DNA from: Candidatus Komeilibacteria bacterium
GTDB lineage: Bacteria; Patescibacteriota; Patescibacteriia; UBA1558; UBA10009
Length of the DNA: 41,859 nt
Assembly (NCBI GenBank): GCA_030688315.1
Contig: JAUYIT010000025.1
Coordinates: 1-41,859, forward strand
Reading direction: 5' to 3'
The first letter of the stretch is position 1, and each line of letters starts with the position of its first letter. The translations under genes and the position numbers were made by a program. Below the pieces are notes generated by a model, which did no database searches, was not told the origin of the DNA, and saw nothing but the letters and a program-made list of their open reading frames with translations. Below are positions 24,440-33,299 of this stretch, piece after piece.

Positions 24440-26689
24440 ATGACTTACAAAATTTCCCAATTATCGCTTAATGATCCCCGCCATTCCTTAAACAGCGGGG
24501 AAATTCTGGTTCAGCCGAGTTTGACCGGCGAAGGCGGTGATTTGCTGATTGTTTTGGAAACCGCTGCCAACCAAACGGGCGATCAGGAATTAACGCGGCT
24601 GTTTTTGGAAATAGCTTTTGAGGCCTACGAACATTCGCAACTGCACGAAACGGAAAAAAAGCTGGAAAATATTTTGGCCGCACTTAATTCCCAGTTGCCC
24701 GCCCAGCTGGCCGGATTGGGTAAAGGCGGAGCTTTGAGCCATAATAAAAACCTGCAAATTCAGAAAAGTTTGAACGGCCTCAATTGCTTTGTAGGTTTGC
24801 TGGAACAAAACACCCTATATTTTTCCAGCCACGGCAATGTTCACGCCTTTTTAATCCGGCCGACTTTACAGAAAAAAATTAACACGCCCGGACCGGAAAC
24901 GGAAGGGTCTAAATCACTGTTTGATTATACTCTAACCGGACAACTTAAACCCGGCGACCGTTTGCTGGTGGCTAATCAAAGCGTGTTGGATTACTTGTCT
25001 TTGGAAAAAATTAAAAAAATCATTTCCACTTTGCCGCCGCAAAGCTCCACCGCCCACTTAGGCAATATTTTGGAAGCGGCGCCTAAAACGGTTTCTTTTT
25101 TCTGCCTGATTGCCCAAATGATGGCGCCCAGCGAAGCCGGCGAGGCCGAGCCAAAAATAAATTATGTTAAAACCGCGGCAACTGCCAGCAGTAAAAAATC
25201 TTTGGATAAAATGCTGTTAACGCAATCCGAAACCGAAAGGATTTTAACTCCCCCGTCTTTATGGCAAGTTTTTAAGGAAAACATGGCTGAACGTCTTAAG
25301 CAAAATAAAAAGGCATCGGCTAGCTCCCTCGGGTCTGCTCGGGATAGTAAAAAAACCGAGCTGACTGAAAACCGGATGACAGCGGCGGTTAGGGATAAAA
25401 TAACAAAATCCTTACCAAGGCCAAAAGCCCCTTCCTGGCTTAAAGCGTTAGCCCGACTGACCGTTAAGCCCGCCGCCATTGTTTGGCTGACCATAGTTGA
25501 CCCTTCCAGACGCGCCCGGTTAACTCAAAATATCTCCGGCAGAGTCCGGGGCCTGATTCAATTTTACAATCGGCTTTCCAAAACCCATAAAGTTGTAATT
25601 TTAAGCGTACTGGCACTGGCTTTGATTTTTTCGCAAAGTTTGATTTGGCAATCCCAGCGCGCCGCTAAATTGGCTTTGGCCCAAAATTTTCAAGAAATTG
25701 TAAATAAAATCAATGAAAAAAAAGCCAGCATTGAAGCGGCTTTGATTTACGATGATGACCAAAGAACGCGCGATCTGCTGGCGGAAATTAAGCAACTGAC
25801 CGAACAACTGCCTCAAGCAACCAAAGATCAGATAGCCCAAAGCCAGACGATTAAAAATGAAACCGTTGCCCTGGCCGCTAAGATTTGGAAAATTATTGAA
25901 ATACCCGAGCCGGTCAGTTTAATTAACTTTAGGGAAGTCAATCTGACCGCCGAAGTGAGCGGCATCAGCGCTAAGGACGATTATATTTTCGCTTTCAGCA
26001 ATCAAAACCAGATTATGGCGATTAACGTGAGTAACAATAATACATTGGTGCTGGAAGATTTTACTTTGCGGGCGCGGGCCGAAGCTTTCTTTCCTAGAAT
26101 CAATAATTTGATCATCGCTACCGAAGATAATAAATTCTTCACTTTGGAAAACAACCAGCTCCGGGATTTAAAAGTTCAACTGCCCTCAAATTTTACCAAA
26201 ACCGACGGTTTAACTTTTTACCTGGATAAAATGTATTTGTTGGATAAAACCGCCGGCCAAATTTTTCGCCTGACCTATTCCGGCTCCGAATTTAGGTCTA
26301 CGCAGGCCTGGCTAAAGCCGGCCGCGCTGGAAACCGTTAAAGCCAACGAAATAGTTTCCTTGGCCATTGACGGCGTTATTTACGCCCTTAAACCCGATGG
26401 GACGATTGTTAAACTAGCTTCGGGTTTAAGCCAAGGTGAACTTAAACCCAAAATTGAGCCGGCCTTTATTGCCGCCGCCAAAATCTATACCAACGATAAG
26501 ACCGATAATCTGTATATTTTGGAACCGGCTAATCAGCGGCTGGTAGTTTTAAATAAGCAGGACGGGCTCAAAGTCCAGTACCATTCCGATAAGTTCAACA
26601 ACCTTAAAGATTTCATTGTTTCCGGCGACGAAAAGAAAATCTATCTGCTTAACGGCTCACAGATTTACGTTATCGCCGCCCAGGAATAA
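24440..26689 (+). CDS. PP2C-like (pseudo)phosphatase / TM / predicted beta-propeller-like protein
   Basis: 749 aa; N-terminal LNCFVGLLEQNTLYFSSHGNVHAFLIR...LTGQLKPGDRLLVANQSVLDYLS; central TM (KVVILSVLALALIF); repetitive beta-rich C-terminus. Confidence 0.6.
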   Translation: MTYKISQLSLNDPRHSLNSGEILVQPSLTGEGGDLLIVLETAANQTGDQELTRLFLEIAFEAYEHSQLHETEKKLENILAALNSQLPAQLAGLGKGGALSHNKNLQIQKSLNGLNCFVGLLEQNTLYFSSHGNVHAFLIRPTLQKKINTPGPETEGSKSLFDYTLTGQLKPGDRLLVANQSVLDYLSLEKIKKIISTLPPQSSTAHLGNILEAAPKTVSFFCLIAQMMAPSEAGEAEPKINYVKTAATASSKKSLDKMLLTQSETERILTPPSLWQVFKENMAERLKQNKKASASSLGSARDSKKTELTENRMTAAVRDKITKSLPRPKAPSWLKALARLTVKPAAIVWLTIVDPSRRARLTQNISGRVRGLIQFYNRLSKTHKVVILSVLALALIFSQSLIWQSQRAAKLALAQNFQEIVNKINEKKASIEAALIYDDDQRTRDLLAEIKQLTEQLPQATKDQIAQSQTIKNETVALAAKIWKIIEIPEPVSLINFREVNLTAEVSGISAKDDYIFAFSNQNQIMAINVSNNNTLVLEDFTLRARAEAFFPRINNLIIATEDNKFFTLENNQLRDLKVQLPSNFTKTDGLTFYLDKMYLLDKTAGQIFRLTYSGSEFRSTQAWLKPAALETVKANEIVSLAIDGVIYALKPDGTIVKLASGLSQGELKPKIEPAFIAAAKIYTNDKTDNLYILEPANQRLVVLNKQDGLKVQYHSDKFNNLKDFIVSGDEKKIYLLNGSQIYVIAAQE

Positions 26690-26721
26690 ACACGGATTAC
26701 ACGGATATAAAAAAGATTACA

Positions 26722-26760
26722 CTGACGTTGATCAATGTAATCTTTTTTAAACTCTGTAAT
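26722..26760. terminator. Bidirectional terminator between convergent genes
   Basis: AAAAAAGATTACA...TGTAATCTTTTTT inverted repeat. Confidence 0.75.
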
Positions 26761-26763
26761 CCT

Positions 26764-27165
26764 TTATTTTAAGGTTACTTTGGCGCCGGCGGCTTCCAGT
26801 TTCTTTTTCATTTCTTCGGCTTCTTCTTTCTTTAGGCCTTCCTTAACCATTTTGGGGGCGCCGTCAACCATATCCTTGGCTTCTTTTAAGCCAAGCTGGG
26901 TAACTTCCCTCACGGCTTTGATGACGCCGATTTTGTTGTCGCCGGCGGCAGTCAATTCCACGTTAAAGCTGGTTTTTTCCTCAACGGCTTCGGCGGCAGC
27001 CGGAGCGGCAGCCATAGCCATCATGGGGGCGGCGGCGGAAACGCCGAATTTGTCTTCCAAAATCTTCACCAATTCGGAAAGATCCAGGACGGACATTTTT
27101 TCAATCTCGGAAACAATCGCTTTGAATTTTTCCGGGACCACTACTTCCTTTTGTTCTTCGGACAT
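26764..27165 (-). CDS. rplL: 50S ribosomal protein L7/L12
   Basis: [23 protein letters not shown]...[43 protein letters not shown]. Confidence 0.98.
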   Translation of the reverse strand: MSEEQKEVVVPEKFKAIVSEIEKMSVLDLSELVKILEDKFGVSAAAPMMAMAAAPAAAEAVEEKTSFNVELTAAGDNKIGVIKAVREVTQLGLKEAKDMVDGAPKMVKEGLKKEEAEEMKKKLEAAGAKVTLK

Positions 27166-27204
27166 AGTTTTTTAGGTTAATAATTTGATTAATTTATTGA
27201 TTTA

Positions 27205-27726
27205 TTAATTTTTGGAATCTTTGATTGAATTTAACACGTTGACCAGACCGCGCAAGTTGCCGGCCAGCACGTTAACAAAGCTGGTGATGGGGGCCTTGAT
27301 GGTGCCCACGGTTTTGGCCAACAGTTCCAAACGGCTGGGCAATTTGGCCAGCTCCAGCACTTTGGCCGCGCTAATAAACTTGCCTTCCAGCAAACCGCCC
27401 TGGATTTTAACCGCTTCCTTATCCTTGCCGAACTTGGCTAAAATTTTGGCCGGCGCGATTTCTTCTTGCTGGCCAAAGGCCACGGCCAAGGAACCGGAAA
27501 ATTCATCGGCGTTAACTTCCAAGCCGCTTTCGGCTAAGGCCTTTTTTAACAAGGTCTTTTTGCTGGCAATCAAGTTGGCGCCTTCGGCGCGCAAGGTATT
27601 CCTCAACACCTGGCTGTCTTTGACGTTTAAGCCGGTGTAGCTTAAAAATACCGCTGATTTGGCCGAGGCAAACTGCTCTTGCAGATTTTTTACTTCTGAA
27701 CCTTTTTGTGTCTTATTTTTTGGCAT
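27205..27726 (-). CDS. rplJ: 50S ribosomal protein L10
   Basis: L10 family ORF directly upstream of rplL: SAVFLSYTGLNVKDSQVLRNTLRAEGANLIASKKTLLKKAL. Confidence 0.96.
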   Translation of the reverse strand: MPKNKTQKGSEVKNLQEQFASAKSAVFLSYTGLNVKDSQVLRNTLRAEGANLIASKKTLLKKALAESGLEVNADEFSGSLAVAFGQQEEIAPAKILAKFGKDKEAVKIQGGLLEGKFISAAKVLELAKLPSRLELLAKTVGTIKAPITSFVNVLAGNLRGLVNVLNSIKDSKN

Positions 27727-27734
27727 AAATAATG

Positions 27735-27925
27735 GATTATAATATTAAAAAATCCGCGTTGCCGCAGACAGGGTTTTTCCTTAAAAACTTAAGAAAAATT
27801 GAGGTTTTTTTATCCGCCGAAGCCCTAAACGTAAGTGAAGGGCGAAGGCGGAACCTGCGTAGGTAATTAAGTCCCGGCTTGGCAAAGCCAACGTCGGGGC
27901 ACCTACGGTCTGTGGCAAATATGGA
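27735..27925 (-). promoter_or_regulatory. Ribosomal protein L10 leader (Rfam L10_leader-like)
   Basis: Minus strand CACAGACCGTAGGTGCCCC...TTACCTACGCAGGTTCC upstream of rplJ. Confidence 0.75.
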
Positions 27926-27928
27926 ACT

Positions 27929-27956
27929 ATTATAGCAAAAGCTGAATATTAGTCAA
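27929..27956 (-). promoter_or_regulatory. Sigma70-type promoter of rplJL
   Basis: Minus strand TTGACT-16 nt-TATAAT. Confidence 0.8.
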
Positions 27957-27963
27957 GGGCGGG

Positions 27964-28077
27964 CTAAGAACGGGCAAAAACCTGATTCATAAAGTAAATG
28001 GCAAAATAACCCACAACTAAAACAAAAATGAGCGCTAACAGAGGCGGAATATCTTTTTTAAGAACTTTTTTGACCAT
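27964..28077 (-). CDS. 37-aa single-TM peptide (paralogue of 28273-28437)
   Basis: Own translation: MVKKVLKKDIPPLLALIFVLVVGYFAIYFMNQVFARS*. Confidence 0.65.
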   Translation of the reverse strand: MVKKVLKKDIPPLLALIFVLVVGYFAIYFMNQVFARS

Positions 28078-28127
28078 AATTTTTTAAGAAGTCGCAGCCA
28101 AAAATCTGAAATTTTAAGAAATTAAAA

Positions 28128-28148
28128 ACCACTGTTTTTTAAAGTGGT
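28128..28148 (-). terminator. Hairpin plus U-rich run in the leader of the 37-aa gene
   Basis: Minus strand ACCACTTTAAAAAACAGTGGTTTTTAATTT. Confidence 0.45.
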
Positions 28149-28190
28149 AAACCCTCCTTGGATCTACACTACTAAAACTAATGTGACAAT

Positions 28191-28219
28191 ATTGTAGCAG
28201 AATAAAAAACTATTTTCAA
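28191..28219 (-). promoter_or_regulatory. Sigma70-type promoter for the 37-aa peptide gene
   Basis: Minus strand TTGAAA-17 nt-TACAAT. Confidence 0.6.
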
Positions 28220-28272
28220 CTCTAAAAGATGAATAGCTTTGGGGATAAGTAATGTTGAATTTATAAAATGAC

Positions 28273-28437
28273 CTACCTAACGCCCTGGCTATCTTTAATT
28301 TGAGCAACTTGAGCCAGGACTTCGTCGCTGGCAAAACCCGTAAAAACCTGGTTCATTAAAAAAATGGAAAAATAGCCGAACACCAGCACAAAGGCAAAAG
28401 CCAGCATCGGTGAAATTTTTTGTTTAAATACCTTCAT
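28273..28437 (-). CDS. 54-aa single-TM peptide
   Basis: Own translation: MKVFKQKISPMLAFAFVLVFGYFSIFLMNQVFTGFASDEVLAQVAQIKDSQGVR*. Confidence 0.65.
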   Translation of the reverse strand: MKVFKQKISPMLAFAFVLVFGYFSIFLMNQVFTGFASDEVLAQVAQIKDSQGVR

Positions 28438-28484
28438 AACTAATTTGATTAATAATTATACCGGTCATAATGACGTTATTTTTT

Positions 28485-28600
28485 GGGTTTCCAAAGGGGC
28501 TTGCCCCTTTGGCCAAGACCGCCGATTCGGCGGGCGCGGAGTCTGCCGGGGTCCCCAAAAGCAGGCGAGGCGATAGCCGAGCGGGTTTTGGGGTAATCTT
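28485..28600 (+). repeat. GC-rich multi-hairpin repeat, copy 2
   Basis: GGGTTTCCAAAGGGGCTTGCCCCTTTGGCCAAG...GGGGTCCCC...GCAGGCGAGGCGATAGCCGAGCGGGTTTTGGGGT. Confidence 0.75.
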
Positions 28601-30359
28601 ACCAACTACCTCCTCCGCCTCCACCAAAACCTCCGCCGGAAGAACCTCCGCTAAAACCGCTATGACCGCTAGCCGCGCCGGGCTGGGAAGTAATAACGGA
28701 ACGGGAATGGGAATCAAAACTGTTTAACGAACTGACTAAAGCAATGGTGTTAAAGGCCGTAAAATTTCCATCGTACCAGCTAGGCGGGGTCACGTAAATA
28801 TTGGCGAACTGCCCGGCCCACTTTTTTTCCACGCCCAAGGCCATGGCATAAGGCAGATGCTGTTCAAAAACTGCGGGAGTTTTTTGCGGGGCATTGTGAA
28901 AATCGAGCCGCGATTTTTCGGCCACGCCCAAATACAGTTGGTAGCCCTTTATTTCCGTGACTGTATTGGAACCGGCTTCGGTTTTACGGGGCATCACCTG
29001 GCCGATTAAAATAATCAAAATTGCCGACAAAATTAAGGCGCCAATGTTAAAACCGCCGTTAAAAAAGGGCAGTACGCCCAGCCCAACGGCAAACAGTAAC
29101 GCGCCAAACACCAGATAATGAGCCCTGACCTTGCCCGGGGAAACCGGAAAAAATTTCTTCAGCACCAAAGAATCGTAAACTTCTCTCTTTAACTTGGGCA
29201 GATACTTGTAAAAACGATTTTTTAGTTCGGATAATTTAACCTGCTTGGCACTGCCAAAAACTTCTTGGGCAAATTCTTTTTCCCATAACTCCAAACCGGA
29301 AAAATCCTTGAGCTTAAACAGTTCCCAATCATTGCCTGTCAGTTTTTTTATTTTAAGATACCCTCTTACGGCCAAATGAATAAAGGTTGAGGAAATATCC
29401 CTTAAATTAACCCGTTCGTCAATTAAAGTACCCACTTCCACCGGCAACAAGTTGGCCGGGGCTTCGTAAAAAGGAATGACGGTTTTTTTGGTTCCCAAAT
29501 CGCGGCCGTGGAAATACCACAGCAGCATCATGATCACCAAAACCAGCAAGGGCAAAAGAATCAAAGGATTGTCTTTTAAGACCCAGCCCACTTGCTGAAA
29601 AAACGATGGCGCCGTTAAAATACCTTTTGGCCAGCCCAAAACCACGGTCAGACCTTCATTGGCCAGTAAAGTATTAAATGAGCTGTAGCCGACCTGCGAA
29701 TTGGTAATATTGGTCACTTGGCAATTCTGTTCCGTACTTCCGCTTAAACCCGTATAACAATCTGTTTGTAAAGTTGAAGCTAAAATGCCCGGCGGCAGTT
29801 TTACCACAATTCCCGCCCGATCAATGGCCACGGGCCAGTTATTGCCGGTTACGTTCCAGTATAATTCATCGTGATCGTTAAAAAAATTGATTACCCGATT
29901 CAATCGATAACTGATTTTATAGGTTACCCGGCCGGAAACCAAAACGTTTTCATCCCCTATTTTAATCTGAATATTACCGTCTTGCTTTTTAAGCTGATAG
30001 TTTACAGGCTGATTATTGGCATCGGTTACGCCTAAAACTTCAACTTTAACGGTAAATTTTCCGCCCCGGGCAAAATAACGGTAAGGCAGATCGCGATAAA
30101 TGCCGTGCCTTTGCATATCGCCAAAGTTATAAACAATGGTTTCGGCCACGTTGACCGAATTATCCTGATTGATTTTAAGTTCGGCCTGAAAATCGTCAAT
30201 ATATTCCTCGGTCTGCTCCTGGGCCATAACTTTTGGCGTCAGCCACGAAAAAACGTTTCTGGGCTGGCTAAATTGTTGGACAAAATAAAAAACCGCCAAC
30301 AGCGATAATATAAAAACAACAATGAAAAACCACAGGAAGCGTTTTTGATGATGTCTCAT
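28599..30359 (-). CDS. DUF2207 domain membrane protein
   Basis: N-terminal YIDDFQAELKINQDNSVNVAETIVYNFGDMQRHGIYRDLPYRY; TM segments; Gly/Ser-rich C-terminus ending GGGFGGGGGGSW. Confidence 0.88.
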   Translation of the reverse strand: MRHHQKRFLWFFIVVFILSLLAVFYFVQQFSQPRNVFSWLTPKVMAQEQTEEYIDDFQAELKINQDNSVNVAETIVYNFGDMQRHGIYRDLPYRYFARGGKFTVKVEVLGVTDANNQPVNYQLKKQDGNIQIKIGDENVLVSGRVTYKISYRLNRVINFFNDHDELYWNVTGNNWPVAIDRAGIVVKLPPGILASTLQTDCYTGLSGSTEQNCQVTNITNSQVGYSSFNTLLANEGLTVVLGWPKGILTAPSFFQQVGWVLKDNPLILLPLLVLVIMMLLWYFHGRDLGTKKTVIPFYEAPANLLPVEVGTLIDERVNLRDISSTFIHLAVRGYLKIKKLTGNDWELFKLKDFSGLELWEKEFAQEVFGSAKQVKLSELKNRFYKYLPKLKREVYDSLVLKKFFPVSPGKVRAHYLVFGALLFAVGLGVLPFFNGGFNIGALILSAILIILIGQVMPRKTEAGSNTVTEIKGYQLYLGVAEKSRLDFHNAPQKTPAVFEQHLPYAMALGVEKKWAGQFANIYVTPPSWYDGNFTAFNTIALVSSLNSFDSHSRSVITSQPGAASGHSGFSGGSSGGGFGGGGGGSW

Positions 30360-30385
30360 GGGTATTATTATACCATATCCGTAAC

Positions 30386-31396
30386 CTAATCTAAATACTT
30401 CCGCTTGTTGGCCAGATGTTCATCGTAAGTTTTAGAGTAAATAACTTGGCCGTCGTCGGTCGTTAAAAAATAATAATACTGATTGGGCGTGGGGTAAATG
30501 GCGGCCATAATGGCGTTTAAGCCCGGGTTGCTGATGGGGCCCGGCGGCAGACCTCGATACTTATAGGTATTGTAAGGGCTATCGATTTTTAAATCTTCGG
30601 CCGTGGACTGGGCGCGGCCACTGCCGGTGAGATAATTAACAGTAGCATCTGATTGCAAAGCTATGCCGGCCTCCAAACGCTTGTAAAAAATATCGGCCAC
30701 CAGCCGCATGTCATCGGGGTTTCTAACTTCCTTTTCTATAATTGAAGCCAAGGTGATTATTTCAAATAGCGATTTATCGCGCCGTTTAATTTCTTGCAAC
30801 AAATCAGGGGTTAATTTTTGGCTAAAATTATTAAGCATTTTTTTAATAATCTCTTGAGCGGTGGAGTTTTTAAACACGCGGTAAGTATCGGGAAACAAAT
30901 AACCTTCCAAATCCACGCTGGCCGGCTTGTCCGTCAAAAAAGCATACTGGCTGACATACGCGCCCAAATCGCGGCCGACTAAATTAAGAAAATATTCTGC
31001 CTGGACCAATCCCTGCTTTTCCAGATAAGCGGCAATCTCTTTATTATTCCAACCTTCAATAATAGTAATTTTCTGTTCGGAATTGCCCGACGAGGTTAAT
31101 AGTTTGACCAGCTGACGGATACTGGAATCAGACGGCACATCATAAACTCCGGCCACAAAATTTCTTTCCAAATTTTTTTGCCAAACATAAACATCAAACC
31201 AAAAACTGCTCCTGATTAGACCGCGCTTGGCTAACTTGGAGCTGATTTGATTAACGCCCTCGCCCTGCTCAACCTCAAAAGCAACCTTGGCGGTGGAATC
31301 GCCGACCGGCGCGGAAATTTGATAAGAATAAAAAACCCAACCGCCTACCGCGACCAGCATAACCAGAATTAATAAATATTTTATTATTTTAAACAT
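30386..31396 (-). CDS. mltG: Endolytic murein transglycosylase MltG (YceG-like)
   Basis: ITLASIIEKEVRNPDDMRLVADIFYKRLEAGIALQSDATVNYL...SPYNTYKYRGLPPGPISNPGLNAIMAA. Confidence 0.95.
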   Translation of the reverse strand: MFKIIKYLLILVMLVAVGGWVFYSYQISAPVGDSTAKVAFEVEQGEGVNQISSKLAKRGLIRSSFWFDVYVWQKNLERNFVAGVYDVPSDSSIRQLVKLLTSSGNSEQKITIIEGWNNKEIAAYLEKQGLVQAEYFLNLVGRDLGAYVSQYAFLTDKPASVDLEGYLFPDTYRVFKNSTAQEIIKKMLNNFSQKLTPDLLQEIKRRDKSLFEIITLASIIEKEVRNPDDMRLVADIFYKRLEAGIALQSDATVNYLTGSGRAQSTAEDLKIDSPYNTYKYRGLPPGPISNPGLNAIMAAIYPTPNQYYYFLTTDDGQVIYSKTYDEHLANKRKYLD

Positions 31397-31398
31397 TT

Positions 31399-32460
31399 TT
31401 ATAAATACTTCTTTAATTGTCTTCGTTCCAATTCTTCCACGATTTTTTTTACGTCTTGCGCGCGGTCTTTAGGGCAAACCAGCAAAGCGTCATCCGTTTG
31501 CACAACAATCATATTGCGCAAACCGACGGCCGTAACCAGCTTGTTGGAAAAATTGTAAATCAAATTACCGCTGGAATCCAAAACTATGTTGTTGCCGCTT
31601 AACACATTGTCGGCCGGTTTTTTAGCTAGCACGTCATGAATCGTCCGCCAATGACCCACGTCCACCCAGTCAAACGAGGCGGGCAGACACAGCATTTTTT
31701 TCGCCCGTTCCATGATGCCGTAATCAATGCTGATTTTTTCCATCCGGCCAAAATATTTTTTAATTTGCCCGGGCTGATTTTTTATTTCCATCAACACGCC
31801 GTAGTGCTTAGGCAAATATTTCTTAAATAGATCCAACATGGTTTGGGGCTTAAAAACAAAATAACCCGGGTTCCATAAATAATGGCCGCTAGTTAAATAT
31901 TTGGCCGCGGTTTTTAAATCCGGTTTTTCCTTAAAGCCGCCGACTTTATAAATTTTATCTTTACCCAGGGTGTCAAAAATTTTGTTCAACTTAATATAAC
32001 CGTAACCGGTTTCGGGATAGGCCGGCTTAAGTCCGATCAAAACCAAATGATCGGGATATTTGTTAACCGTTTTTTCTGCTTGCCTTAAAATTCTTGAATA
32101 CTCCGAGCTGTTGTTAAGATGATGATCGGCCCAAACAGTCGCGATTGTAGCGTCCGGATTTTTTTGGGCGATCGACATAACGGCAAAGCCGATAGCCGCG
32201 GCCGTATCTCTTTTTTCCGGCTCAACCAAATAATGATTTTTTAAAATCAAACTGCCTAAATCTTTTTTAATAAGTTTAAGCTGGGATTGATTGGTTGATA
32301 AAAAAAGATCTTCCTTTTTAAAAGTATGCAACATTCTGTTAACCGTGGACTTTAAAAGAGTTTGACTGCCTAAAAAGGGTTGAACTTGTTTGGGATCTCT
32401 TTTTCTGGAAACCGGCCACAATCTGGTGCCCGTGCCGCCGGCTAAAATAAGAATTTTCAT
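31399..32460 (-). CDS. manC: Mannose-1-phosphate guanylyltransferase
   Basis: MKILILAGGTGTRLWPVSRKRDPKQVQPF; FKEKPD; SIDYGIMERA; start moved to 32460. Confidence 0.92.
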   Translation of the reverse strand: MKILILAGGTGTRLWPVSRKRDPKQVQPFLGSQTLLKSTVNRMLHTFKKEDLFLSTNQSQLKLIKKDLGSLILKNHYLVEPEKRDTAAAIGFAVMSIAQKNPDATIATVWADHHLNNSSEYSRILRQAEKTVNKYPDHLVLIGLKPAYPETGYGYIKLNKIFDTLGKDKIYKVGGFKEKPDLKTAAKYLTSGHYLWNPGYFVFKPQTMLDLFKKYLPKHYGVLMEIKNQPGQIKKYFGRMEKISIDYGIMERAKKMLCLPASFDWVDVGHWRTIHDVLAKKPADNVLSGNNIVLDSSGNLIYNFSNKLVTAVGLRNMIVVQTDDALLVCPKDRAQDVKKIVEELERRQLKKYL

Positions 32461-32523
32461 AAGTGACGTATTACATGATATATGGTAGCAAACTGACCAG
32501 CACAAAGCAATGAGTGATGTTGT

Positions 32524-32552
32524 TGACAAATGGCCTGTTGTGTGCTATACTG
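32524..32552 (+). promoter_or_regulatory. Sigma70 promoter of the CAP-domain gene
   Basis: TTGACA-17 nt-TATACT. Confidence 0.85.
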
Positions 32553-32672
32553 TATTTATAAGGGTAAAGAACTACCCTTTTTATATTTGCCCGATACAAT
32601 ATTTTGTGATTATTGTAGGGTAAAAATCGCCGGAAGCCAAAATAGCCGAAGGCATAAAAAAACCAAAACAAA

Positions 32673-33296
32673 ATGACTCTTTTGAATTTTAGGGAAGCAA
32701 AGGATGATTTGCTTTCTCCAAAAAATAATTATAAGGCCAGAATTGCCATGATTACGCTTGGCCTGCTTTTGAGCATTGCTTACATGCTCTTTTTTATTCC
32801 CCGCTCCGCCGGAGCGGATAACGTTAAATTGGAAGTTAAGCGGCTGATTGATTTAACCAACGCCGAAAGAATTAAGAATAATCTGCCGACCTTAACCATT
32901 AATACCGATCTTAATTTGGCCGCCAAGCATAAGGCCTCGGATATTTTTAAATGGCAAAAATTTTCACATGATCTGCCCGGCAAAAAATTCTCCGATGAAG
33001 TAAAGAAAGTGGGTTATGAATACGCCATTACCGGTGAAAATTTGGCCGAGGGCTTTGCCGATGCCGAAGCTATTATGAAGGCCTGGATGAAAAGCCAGGG
33101 CCACCGCGAAAACATTTTAAATCCCCGCTATCAAGAAATTGGCATGAGCATTAAGCGCGACAAGCTGGAAGGGCGCGTTACTTATGTGGTGGTGCAATAT
33201 TTTGGTTCCCGATTGGATCCGTTGATTATTTTATCCGAAAACTTTTGGCCCTCATCCTATAAAGCCAAGCATGAACTGATGATTGTCAGTTCGTAA
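32673..33296 (+). CDS. Secreted/anchored CAP (SCP) domain protein
   Basis: TM then LTNAERIKNNLPTL...AAKHKASDIFKWQKFSHDLPG...GENLAEGF...WMKSQGHRENILNPRYQEIGMSI. Confidence 0.93.
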   Translation: MTLLNFREAKDDLLSPKNNYKARIAMITLGLLLSIAYMLFFIPRSAGADNVKLEVKRLIDLTNAERIKNNLPTLTINTDLNLAAKHKASDIFKWQKFSHDLPGKKFSDEVKKVGYEYAITGENLAEGFADAEAIMKAWMKSQGHRENILNPRYQEIGMSIKRDKLEGRVTYVVVQYFGSRLDPLIILSENFWPSSYKAKHELMIVSS

Positions 33297-33299
33297 AAA

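Noticed and set aside
32471-32671. Minus-strand 66-aa ORF upstream of the CAP gene
   Set aside because: Antisense of a promoter/leader with strong sigma70 elements on the plus strand; no coding signature.
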